NCBI RefSeq assembly: GCF_034008315.1
Contig: NZ_CP125377.1
Coordinates: forward strand, 806,001 to 870,000
Source: Pseudomonas sp. P8_241
Lineage (GTDB): Bacteria; Pseudomonadota; Gammaproteobacteria; Pseudomonadales; Pseudomonadaceae
Direction: 5' to 3'
Length of the DNA: 64,000 nt
In this document: positions 36,099-43,437 of the stretch, in pieces
How positions within the stretch are numbered: position 1 is the stretch's first letter
How the letters are laid out: every line of letters starts with the position of its first letter
Notes under the pieces: generated by a model
Database searches by the model: none
Seen by the model: only the letters and a program-made list of their open reading frames with translations
What the model was told of the DNA's origin: nothing
Program-made: the position numbers and the translations under genes

Positions 36099-36105
36099 CC
36101 AAGGC

Positions 36106-36261
36106 GTGGGTTACTTGTTATTGCTAAAGGCGGATTTTAATGTCTGCGCTAACTCGTTGCAGGTGCTCGATTTGTTTCGCAAGCCGATTTATCACGTGCG
36201 GTTGTTGGAGACGCTGAACAATCTGTTTCCCCAGCCACTTGTTTATCTGGTCAAGGGGTGA
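36106..36261 (+). other. Short open frame downstream of flp, possible gene remnant
   Basis: A GTG at 36106 opens a 51-codon frame ending at 36261. Its translation reads like real coding sequence in places (SLQVLDLFRKPIYHVRLLET, then NNLFPQPLVYLVKG). The ribosome site is poor (AAGG, 2 bp away). I do not recognise it. It could be the tail of a gene deleted with the rest of the tad locus. Confidence 0.25.
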
Positions 36262-36279
36262 CTTGGCGGCCTCTGGGCC

Positions 36280-36630
36280 GACCATGTTGTGGGTTGATTG
36301 GGGACATATCCGTTTTTGCGGTTACGGCGGCTTGTGGTTTCGCCCTTACGGCGAGTCACTTTTTTTACAAGCGCCTAAAAAAAGTAACCAAAAAAACGCT
36401 CGCCCCGAGCGTCCGGCCCCTCGCTTAGGCTCGGCGTTCCTTCGCTCCGGTATTCATCCGGGGTCATCGCCTCCGGTCGGCTTCGCTTCGACCTCCTCTC
36501 GATGTGTTCGACTGCGTCGAACGGCGCTGCGCGCCTACCCCCCGGATGAACACCTCCACTCAGCCTCCCGAAGGGGCGGGTGGATCAAGATCAAGAGCTG
36601 CAGGCGAGCTAACGCTCGGCCTGTTGAGTG
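36280..36630. repeat. Dispersed repetitive element of Pseudomonas type
   Basis: The segment contains GGGGACATATCCG, CTTACGGCGAGTCAC, AAAAAGTAACCAAAAAA, CATCGCCTCCGGTCGGC and CTGCAGGCGAGCTAACGC. I remember this combination as a multi-copy non-coding element seen at many loci of P. fluorescens and P. putida genomes. Here it fills the gap between the tad remnant and the MaoC gene. It has no ORF with coding character. The limits are approximate. Confidence 0.55.
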
Positions 36631-36651
36631 GTGGAAAGCAGGGGGTGATGC

Positions 36652-36838
36652 CCCAATCCGTGTAGGAGCTGGCTTGCCAGCGAAGGCGGCCTGCCGGCCG
36701 ACCTGAATCTTACGGATATACCCAATCCCTGTAGGAGCTGGCTTGCCAGCGAAGGCGGCCTGCCAGCCGACCTGAATCTTACTGTTATACCCAATCCCTG
36801 TAGGAGCTGGCCTGCCAGCGAAGGCGGCCTGCCAATCC
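36652..36838. repeat. 69-bp tandem repeat, 2.7 copies
   Basis: Copies start at 36652, 36721 and 36790, a constant period of 69 bp. Each has CCCAATCC, then TGTAGGAGCTGG, a GCCAGCGAAGGCGGCCTGCC core and a linker ending CTGAATCTTAC. The core is a REP of a third subtype. The copies differ by a few bases. Confidence 0.9.
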
Positions 36839-36864
36839 ACATTATGTAGATCCCATAAACCCTG

Positions 36865-37719
36865 TCAGGCAACCGGCCGCCAATGTCCAACCATGTGCTC
36901 CAGGTCTCCCGCGCCCAGCATCTGCAAGTCCCCGCTCGCCCCCGGTGCACTGGCCATCAATGTCACTTCGCTGGGCAGGCGCACGGGTTTCCTGAACTGC
37001 ACGGCGATTTCGATGTTCGCCGCCGGCAGATGCTCGGCGAGCGCAGCCAGGGTGCGTGCCTTGTTCCACAAACCATGGGAAATCGCAGTCGGGAAACCAA
37101 ACAACCTGGCACTCGCTGCACTCAGGTGAATCGGGTTGTAGTCGCCGGACACTTTGGCGTACTGCCGGCCAATGTCCGAAGGTGCTTCCCAGCGAGCGAC
37201 TTCGGTCAATGTCAGCGTCGGCACTATCGACTCTTCAACCGGCTCGCCTTCGAATTTGACGCCGCGACAGAGCATCTGACTTTGCGCTTCCCACAGCGGC
37301 CCCAGCTGATCGTCCAGCGTCGTGAGCAGATCGAACGTGGCGCCTTTGGCGTGGGGCTGCAGGTTTTGTACCTGCACGCTGACTCGCACGCGGCTCACTC
37401 CACCCATCGGGCGCAACACACGGATGCGATTGCTCAAGTGAATCAAGCCCAACAGTGGAAAGGGAAAGTCTTTGGCGGTGAGCAGTTGCATCTGCAACGC
37501 GAAACCGAGGATGTGCGGGTAGGTCGGCGGCAGCAGGCCGTTGTCGACAAAACCGCAGACCTTGCGATAAGCCGCCAGCCGCTTGGGATCGACATTGACC
37601 CAGCAGCGCATCCCCGAATCGGGCAGGGTGGTGCCGGTGATTTTGCGGCGTGTCGCTGCCCTTGCATAAAGGCCCGTCAGGCCGGGTTCGCGGTTGAGGG
37701 TGTGCCAGTCGGTGATCAT
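36865..37719 (-). CDS. MaoC-like acyl-CoA dehydratase
   Basis: This is a 284-aa hot-dog-fold protein; a double hot-dog arrangement is likely from the length. The C-terminal MaoC domain has the hydratase-2 signature YAKVSGDYNPIHLS (catalytic Asp-His pair) followed by FPTAISHGLWNKARTLAALA. The N-terminal half (PPTYPHILGFALQMQLL) is the non-catalytic repeat. It should hydrate enoyl-CoA or enoyl-ACP, probably the (R)-specific reaction. The start at 37719 (MITDWHTLN) follows the FabG stop by only 2 bp, so both genes are co-transcribed. Confidence 0.85.
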   Translation of the reverse strand: MITDWHTLNREPGLTGLYARAATRRKITGTTLPDSGMRCWVNVDPKRLAAYRKVCGFVDNGLLPPTYPHILGFALQMQLLTAKDFPFPLLGLIHLSNRIRVLRPMGGVSRVRVSVQVQNLQPHAKGATFDLLTTLDDQLGPLWEAQSQMLCRGVKFEGEPVEESIVPTLTLTEVARWEAPSDIGRQYAKVSGDYNPIHLSAASARLFGFPTAISHGLWNKARTLAALAEHLPAANIEIAVQFRKPVRLPSEVTLMASAPGASGDLQMLGAGDLEHMVGHWRPVA

Positions 37720-37721
37720 GC

Positions 37722-39074
37722 TCAAGCCCCCAGAACGCTTTGCCCGCAAACCCGCAGCGCTTGCCCGGTGAACGCGCCGGTGCCCGGTTGCGCGAGCCAG
37801 GCCACGGTTTCGGCGACGTCTTGCGGCAGACCGCCCTGACCGAGCGAGCTCATGCGTCGCCCGGCTTCGCGCAGGCCGAATGGAATGTGCGCGGTCATTT
37901 GCGTTTCGATGAAGCCCGGGGCCACCGCGTTGATGCTGATACCGCGCTCCTGCAACAGGGGGGCCCAGGCCTGCGCAAGGCCAATCAATCCGGCCTTGCT
38001 CGCCGCGTAATTGGTTTGCCCGCGATTGCCGGCGATGCCACTGATGGAGGCCAGCAGGATCACTCGGCCGTCGTCGTGCAGCGTACCGTTGTCGAGCAGG
38101 GCCTTGGTCAGCACCTGCGGAGCATTGAGGTTGACCGCCAGCACCGCGTCCCAGAATTCGGGGGTCATGTTGGCCAGGGTTTTATCCCGGGTGATGCCCG
38201 CGTTGTGCACCACAATGTCGATGCCGTCGGGCAACTGTTCGATCAATTGTGCCGCGGCGTCTTCGGCGCAGATGTCCAGGGTGATGCTGCGGCCACCAAG
38301 GCGGGCGGCGAGGGCGTCGAGATCGGTCTTGGCTGACGGAACGTCCAGCAGGATGATGTCGGCGCCGTCACGGGCCAGGGTTTCGGCAATCGAGGCGCCG
38401 ATACCTCGCGCCGCACCGGTAACCAGCGCCTTGCGCCCGGCGAGCGGTCGCGTCCAGTCCGTTACTTGAGTCGCGCAAGGTTGCAGGCGAAGGACCTGTC
38501 CGCTAACAAATGCACTTTTGGGCGAAAGGAAGAACCGTAGCGGGCCTTCGAGTTGATCTTCCGCACCTTCGCCGACGTAGATCAATTGCAGCGTGCCGCC
38601 GCTGCGCAGCTCCTTGGCCAGCGACCGGCTGAAGCCCTCCAATGCACGTTGCGCACTGGCGGCGAACGGGTCGCTCAAGGTTTCCGGTGCCCGCCCCAGC
38701 ACCACCAGATGTGCGCAATGATCGAGATTTTTCATCAGAGGCTGGAAGAATTCGCGCAGCTGTTTGAGTGCGTCGGTGTGCACCAGATCACTGGCGTCAA
38801 ACACCACGGCCTTGAGTTTTGGCCCGTGACCGGGAATCCATGCCGTGGCCATGGAAGGCTCGGTGCCGTAGCGGTAGATTGCATCGGTCAGGCGGTTGGC
38901 AAAGGCGCCGACTTTCTCCGCCAGAGGCCCGCCACCAATCAGCAGTGCACCTTCCACAGGGCGCAACCGTCCTGCTTGCCAACGCTCCAGTCGGGTGGGC
39001 GAAGGTAGCCCGAGCGCGCCGACCACACGATGGCCGAAGGACGAGTTGGCGAAGTCGATATAGCGGTCGGACAT
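37722..39074 (-). CDS. High-molecular-weight 3-oxoacyl-ACP/CoA reductase (FabG4-like)
   Basis: The 450-aa protein is about 200 residues longer than ordinary FabG. The C-terminal SDR domain (about 208-450) has the NAD(P) motif TGAARGIGASIAETLA, HNAGIT, and the catalytic Ser-Tyr-Lys in LLASISGIAGNRGQTNY and AASKAG. The N-terminal 200 residues are a flavodoxin-like, substrate-modulating domain, as in mycobacterial FabG4, which reduces 3-oxoacyl-CoA. With the MaoC-like dehydratase downstream and the thiolase on the other strand, it makes up a beta-oxidation or chain-elongation set. The start at 39074 gives MSDRYIDFANSSFGHR. Confidence 0.88.
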   Translation of the reverse strand: MSDRYIDFANSSFGHRVVGALGLPSPTRLERWQAGRLRPVEGALLIGGGPLAEKVGAFANRLTDAIYRYGTEPSMATAWIPGHGPKLKAVVFDASDLVHTDALKQLREFFQPLMKNLDHCAHLVVLGRAPETLSDPFAASAQRALEGFSRSLAKELRSGGTLQLIYVGEGAEDQLEGPLRFFLSPKSAFVSGQVLRLQPCATQVTDWTRPLAGRKALVTGAARGIGASIAETLARDGADIILLDVPSAKTDLDALAARLGGRSITLDICAEDAAAQLIEQLPDGIDIVVHNAGITRDKTLANMTPEFWDAVLAVNLNAPQVLTKALLDNGTLHDDGRVILLASISGIAGNRGQTNYAASKAGLIGLAQAWAPLLQERGISINAVAPGFIETQMTAHIPFGLREAGRRMSSLGQGGLPQDVAETVAWLAQPGTGAFTGQALRVCGQSVLGA

Positions 39075-39165
39075 GGAACGCGCTCCAGTGGCTGAGGTTC
39101 AAAGTGTGGACCATGAACGCTGATCAGTCGTTCGATTCACAAGATAAGGCCTACGCTAGATCATT

Positions 39166-39216
39166 GTAGGAGCTGCCGAAGGCCCGAGCGCGGACCGAGC
39201 CTTCGGCAGCTCCTAC
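39166..39216. repeat. REP inverted repeat, GGAGCTGCCG type
   Basis: Perfect 18-bp arms (39166-39183 and 39199-39216) enclose 15 bp, in the divergent promoter gap between the FabG4 and thiolase genes. A REP in a promoter region is less usual than one at a transcript end. Confidence 0.85.
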
Positions 39217-39246
39217 CGGATTTTGATTTTTCATCAGGAGCTTTTC

Positions 39247-40524
39247 ATGACTCAGTTGCGTCGCGTCGCGATCATCGGCGGTAACCGGATTCCCTTCGCT
39301 CGCTCCAACGGCCAATACGCCACGGCCAGCAATCAGTCGATGCTCACCGCCGCCCTCGAAGGCCTGATCGAACGCTACAACTTGCATGGCCAGCGCATCG
39401 GTGAAGTGGTCGCCGGCGCAGTGCTGAAATTGTCGCGGGACATGAACCTGACCCGCGAGTGCGTGCTCGGTTCACGGCTGTCACCCGCCACCCCGGCCTA
39501 TGACATCCAGCAGGCCTGCGGTACCGGGCTGGAAGCGGCGTTGCTGGTGGCGAACAAGATCGCTTTGGGCCAGATCGATAGCGGCATTGCCGGTGGCGTC
39601 GACACCACCTCCGATGCGCCGATCAGTGTCAGTGAAGGGCTACGCAGAATTCTGCTGCAAGCCAATCGCGCCAAGACCACCGGCGACAAACTGAAGACCT
39701 TCTTGCAATTGCGCCCCAAACACCTGATCCCCGAATTCCCGCGCAACGGCGAACCGCGCACCGGTTTATCCATGGGCGAGCATTGTGAGTTGATGGCCCA
39801 GACATGGAACATCCCCCGTGAAGCACAGGATCAACTGGCGTTTGAGAGTCATCAGAAATTGGCCGCGTCTTATGCCGAAGGTTGGCACAACGATCTGATG
39901 ACACCATTTCTCGGCCTCACCCGCGACAACAACATGCGTGCGGATTCGACGCTGGAAAAACTCGCCTCACTCAAACCGGCCTACGAGAAAAGCGCCAAGG
40001 GCACCCTGACGGCGGGCAACTCCACGCCGCTGACCGATGGCGCATCGCTGGTGCTGCTGGGCAGCGAGGAGTGGGCGAAGGAGCGCGGTTTACCGATTCT
40101 TGCTTACCTGCGCGATGGCGAAGCGGCGGCAGTGGATTTCGTCAACGGCGCGGAAGGCCTGTTGATGGCGCCGGTCTACGCGGTGCCGCGCCTGCTGTCG
40201 CGTAACAGCTTGACCTTGCAGGACTTCGATTACTACGAAATCCACGAAGCTTTCGCCGCGCAAGTGTTGTGCACCTTGAAGGCCTGGGAAGATCCCGAGT
40301 ACTGCAAAACCCGCCTTGGCCTTGACTCGCCACTGGGCTCAATTGACCGCAGCAAACTCAACGTCAAAGGCAGCTCGTTGGCGGCCGGGCACCCGTTTGC
40401 GGCAACCGGCGGGCGCATCGTCGCCAACCTGGCGAAGCTGCTGGATGCGGCGGGCAAGGGACGCGGGTTGATTTCGATTTGTGCCGCGGGTGGGCAGGGC
40501 GTGACCGTAATCATCGAAAGGTGA
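39247..40524 (+). CDS. Acetyl-CoA C-acyltransferase (FadI-like thiolase)
   Basis: The 425-aa protein is a thiolase, with the nucleophilic Cys in QQACGTGLEAAL, the His motif YYEIHEAFAAQV, the GHPFAATGGR glycine segment and the second Cys in ICAAGGQG. The start at 39247 has AGGAGC 5 bp upstream, gives MTQLRRVAIIGGNRIPF, and excludes a weak upstream extension. The length and the segment NMRADSTLEKLASLKPAY put it near FadI rather than PhaA. It is divergent from the FabG4-MaoC pair, so the three genes are one functional locus. Direction (degradation or synthesis) is not clear from sequence. Confidence 0.88.
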   Translation: MTQLRRVAIIGGNRIPFARSNGQYATASNQSMLTAALEGLIERYNLHGQRIGEVVAGAVLKLSRDMNLTRECVLGSRLSPATPAYDIQQACGTGLEAALLVANKIALGQIDSGIAGGVDTTSDAPISVSEGLRRILLQANRAKTTGDKLKTFLQLRPKHLIPEFPRNGEPRTGLSMGEHCELMAQTWNIPREAQDQLAFESHQKLAASYAEGWHNDLMTPFLGLTRDNNMRADSTLEKLASLKPAYEKSAKGTLTAGNSTPLTDGASLVLLGSEEWAKERGLPILAYLRDGEAAAVDFVNGAEGLLMAPVYAVPRLLSRNSLTLQDFDYYEIHEAFAAQVLCTLKAWEDPEYCKTRLGLDSPLGSIDRSKLNVKGSSLAAGHPFAATGGRIVANLAKLLDAAGKGRGLISICAAGGQGVTVIIER

Positions 40525-40545
40525 TTTGAGTGGGTGTCTGTTTGC

Positions 40546-40570
40546 AAAAGATCGCAGGCTGCGATCTTTT
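40546..40570. terminator. Bidirectional terminator hairpin
   Basis: There is an 11-bp perfect stem (AAAAGATCGCA and complement) with a 3-nt loop. T-runs lie on both sides, between the convergent thiolase gene and the chemoreceptor remnant. Confidence 0.75.
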
Positions 40571-40575
40571 GATCT

Positions 40576-41650
40576 TTAAGTGCGGAAGCGGCGCACCGGC
40601 CCGTCTAGCTCACTCGACAACCCGGCCAGGCTCTGCGAGTCCAGTCTCGCCGAGTTGGCCAGTTCCGCCACCAACTGCGCATCGTCATGAATCTGGTTGA
40701 TGTGCCGGTTGATGTCTTCGGCCACCTGATGCTGCTGTTCCGCCGCCGTGGCGATCTGGGTGTTCATGTCGCGGATCACATCCACCGATTCGCGAATCTG
40801 CCCGAAGCTGTTGCGTGCTTCACCGATCCGCGTCACCGATTGCTGCGACACTTCCAGGTTCGCGTGCATCTGCTGGGCCACTTGGCTGGTGCGTTTGGCC
40901 AGGGCTCGCACTCCATCCGCCACCACGGCAAAACCGCGACCCTGTTCACCTGCGCGCGCCGCTTCAATGGCCGTGTTCAGGGCCAGCAGGTTGGTCTGTT
41001 CGGCAATCGAGCGAATGGTCCCGAGGATCGACTGGATGTCGTTGCTGTCTCGCTCCAGCTGTTGCATTGACTGGGCCGACTGTTCGATTTCCTGGCTGAG
41101 GCGATCCACGCTGTTCACCGCAGCATCGATCTGTTGCTGACCTTCGCGCGCCTGGCGCTGGCCGCTGTCGGCGGACTCGGCGGCCTGGCTGCAAGAGCGT
41201 GCGACTTCGTTGGCGGTGGAGACCATTTCGTGGAATGCCGTGGACACCATGTCCACCGCTTCACGCTGGCGCCCGGCAGCTTCGGCCATCTCGCTGGAAA
41301 CCTGGGTCGAGCTCCTGGACGTGGCGAGGATCTTGCCCGCGGCGCCGCCGATGCTCTGGATCAAGTTGCGAATCGCGGTCAGGAACTGGTTGAACCAGCT
41401 GGCCAGTGGGGCGGTTTCATCACTGCCACGGATTTGCAGGTTCTTCGTCAGGTCGCCTTCGTCTTGGGCGATGCCTTCCAGTCCGCTGGCCACGATACGT
41501 AACCGCCGGCGGCGGTGCCGAGGATGGCGTAGGCGTAAGCCGGATGACTGTTACCGAGGTCCTGAAGGAGGGTAAAGACTTTTTTGTCGGCCTCGCCCTG
41601 GGGAATGCTTTCGGAGTCAACTCGGGTCCTTGAGTGCGGCATCGCTATTG
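40576..41650 (-). pseudogene. Chemoreceptor (MCP) remnant with internal deletion
   Basis: From 41493 down to 40576 a frame encodes a HAMP-type start ([19 protein letters not shown]) and a complete MCP signalling domain with the tip [24 protein letters not shown] and an RRF-type end. There is no membrane helix or sensor domain. In a different frame, just upstream (about 41495-41600), lies a sensor fragment of Cache type: [19 protein letters not shown], then [15 protein letters not shown]. The two meet inside one stretch, so the rest of the sensor and both membrane helices were lost by deletion and the frame shifted. A further break lies upstream, where SDAALKDPS is followed by a stop. A cytosolic signalling fragment could still be made from the GTG at 41493. 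Confidence 0.75.
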
Positions 41651-41997
41651 TTGTCGCAGCGATTGTCGGACAAATCGATTTGTCACTTAGGACTTCGGCT
41701 GTTGTCGGAGGAAATTGAGGTCCATTGAGAAATATCCTACAAAGGGTATGAGCCCGGATGTCAGCTTCTGTCACAAATGCCCTTGCAGACCTTGCACTAC
41801 AGGTCATGCGAGCTCGGCTATGATCTTTGGCGGCTCGGGATGGACACCGCAATGTTGCGATCAATCCGGCACATTGTGTGCTTCTTGTCGTTCCTGGCAG
41901 TGTTCATAGGTCGGCCCCCCCTCCCACCCGTGAGTGGATTGCCGTATAACGAATGACTTTCGCGTGTTTGGTAATAAAGGACCCACAATAAAAGCTG
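41651..41997. other. Gene-poor interval upstream of the RIO kinase gene
   Basis: About 350 bp without a convincing gene. The part next to the MCP remnant is degenerate sensor sequence. The rest should hold the promoter of the RIO kinase gene; I see no clear operator. The sequence is less GC-rich than the flanks. Confidence 0.4.
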
Positions 41998-42891
41998 ATG
42001 AAGACTCCAAAACGCATTGAACCCCTGATCGAGGACGGTCTGGTCGACGAGGTGCTGCGCCCACTCATGAGTGGTAAAGAAGCAGCTGTTTATGTGGTGC
42101 GCTGCGGCAACGAGTTACGTTGCGCCAAGGTCTACAAGGAGGCGAATAAACGCAGTTTCCGTCAGGCGGCCGAGTATCAGGAAGGCCGTAAGGTACGCAA
42201 CAGCCGTCAGGCCCGTGCGATGGCCAAGGGCTCGAAGTTTGGCCGCAAGGAAACCGAAGATGCCTGGCAGAACGCCGAAGTGGCGGCGCTGTTTCGTCTG
42301 GCCGGTGCCGGTGTGCGGGTGCCCAAACCGTTCGACTTCCTCGAAGGCGTGCTGCTCATGGAGCTGGTGGCCGACGAGTATGGCGATGCGGCGCCGCGTC
42401 TGAACGACGTGGTACTGGAGCCGGACCAGGCGCGTGAGTATCACGCGTTCCTGATTTCGCAGATCGTGCTGATGCTGTGTACCGGTCTGGTGCACGGTGA
42501 CCTGTCCGAGTTCAATGTGCTGCTGACTCCGACCGGCCCGGTAATTATCGACCTGCCGCAAGCGGTGGATGCGGCGGGCAACAACCACGCATTCAGCATG
42601 CTGGAACGGGACGTGGGCAACATGGCGTCCTACTTCGGCCGGTTCGCACCGGAACTGAAGAAGACCCGGTATGCCAAAGAAATGTGGGCATTGTATGAGG
42701 CCGGCACCCTGCACCCGGCCAGCGTCCTGACCGGCGAGTTTGACGAACCGGAAGAGCTGGCCGACGTGGGCGGCATCATGCGCGAGATCGAGGCTGCACG
42801 CCTGGATGAAGAGCGCAAGCAAGCGGCCCGTGCGGCGGATGACGCGCCACCCAACAAGGCCGAAGAACCGCCTCCACCCTGGATGCAGTGA
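41998..42891 (+). CDS. RIO1-family atypical protein kinase
   Basis: The 297-aa protein is a bacterial RIO kinase. It has a nucleotide-binding region with the ATP-contacting lysine in ELRCAKVYKEANKRSF, the catalytic loop LVHGDLSEFNVLL (Asp), and the metal-binding loop IIDLPQAVDAAGNNHA. The C-terminus is an extended, acidic, Pro-rich tail ending PPPWMQ. RIO kinases/ATPases in eukaryotes act in ribosome maturation; bacterial members are poorly understood. The gene is single, with its own intrinsic terminator, and sits beside the copper module. The equivalent P. aeruginosa gene lies next to cueR (PA4778). Confidence 0.88.
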   Translation: MKTPKRIEPLIEDGLVDEVLRPLMSGKEAAVYVVRCGNELRCAKVYKEANKRSFRQAAEYQEGRKVRNSRQARAMAKGSKFGRKETEDAWQNAEVAALFRLAGAGVRVPKPFDFLEGVLLMELVADEYGDAAPRLNDVVLEPDQAREYHAFLISQIVLMLCTGLVHGDLSEFNVLLTPTGPVIIDLPQAVDAAGNNHAFSMLERDVGNMASYFGRFAPELKKTRYAKEMWALYEAGTLHPASVLTGEFDEPEELADVGGIMREIEAARLDEERKQAARAADDAPPNKAEEPPPPWMQ

Positions 42892-42903
42892 TCGGCTAAA
42901 GAA

Positions 42904-42929
42904 AAACCCGGCGTCGGCCGGGTTTTTTT
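42904..42929 (+). terminator. Intrinsic terminator of the RIO kinase gene
   Basis: A 9-bp stem (AAACCCGGC/GCCGGGTTT) with loop GTCG is followed by a T-run, 12 bp after the stop. Confidence 0.9.
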
Positions 42930-42937
42930 CATCTACC

Positions 42938-43009
42938 GTAGGAGCTGCCGAAGGCTGCGATCTTTTGATCTTTGCCTCTAAAAAGATCGCAGCCTTCGGC
43001 AGCTCCTAC
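42938..43009. repeat. REP inverted repeat, GGAGCTGCCG type, 29-bp arms
   Basis: Perfect 29-bp arms (42938-42966 and 42981-43009) enclose a 14-bp loop. This is the longest perfect REP hairpin in the window, placed between the convergent RIO kinase gene and cueR. Confidence 0.95.
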
Positions 43010-43023
43010 ATAAGCATTGGGTT

Positions 43024-43437
43024 TCAGGCTCGAACCGGTTCGGTGCAACAACCCGACTCCAGGTTTTTCAGGATCGGACAATCCGGCCGATGATCGCCCT
43101 GACAATGCTCGACCAAATCCTGCAACGTATCGCGCAATTGCCCCAGTTCGCGGATTTTCTGGTTCAGGTCATCAATGTGCTGACGCGCCAGTGCCTTCAC
43201 ATCGGCACTGGCCCGCTGACGGTCTTGCCAGAGGGTCAGCAGTTTGCCGACCTCTTCCAGCGAGAAACCCAAATCCCGCGAGCGTTTGATGAACGCCAGG
43301 GTGTGCAGGTCGTCATCGCCATACACCCGGTAACCGCTCTCGGTGCGATGGGCGGCCTTGAGCAAACCGATGGACTCGTAATAACGAATCATCTTTGCGC
43401 TCAGGCCGCTATGGCGGGCCGCTTGGCCGATGTTCAT
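43024..43437 (-). CDS. cueR: Cu(I)-responsive MerR-family regulator CueR
   Basis: The 137-aa protein has an N-terminal winged-helix domain ([20 protein letters not shown]) and a dimerisation helix. The metal loop has Cys112 and Cys120 (CQGDHRPDC), and Ser77 occupies the position that marks monovalent-metal (Cu, Ag, Au) CueR rather than a divalent-metal relative. CueR twists the promoters of copA and copZ to activate them when copper is bound. The start overlaps the copA stop in ATGA, so cueR is the second gene of the copA-cueR operon and is upregulated along with its target. It has an extended Cys-containing tail ([10 protein letters not shown]). Confidence 0.93.
   Translation of the reverse strand: MNIGQAARHSGLSAKMIRYYESIGLLKAAHRTESGYRVYGDDDLHTLAFIKRSRDLGFSLEEVGKLLTLWQDRQRASADVKALARQHIDDLNQKIRELGQLRDTLQDLVEHCQGDHRPDCPILKNLESGCCTEPVRA

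Noticed and set aside
36652..36838. Tandem repeats as a possible CRISPR array
   Set aside because: Only three copies, the period is constant with no unique spacers, and each unit is a REP core with a conserved linker. No cas genes are near.
40576..41493. A normal short chemoreceptor gene
   Set aside because: The upstream sensor fragment in another frame and the missing membrane helices show a deletion, though a soluble receptor cannot be fully excluded.
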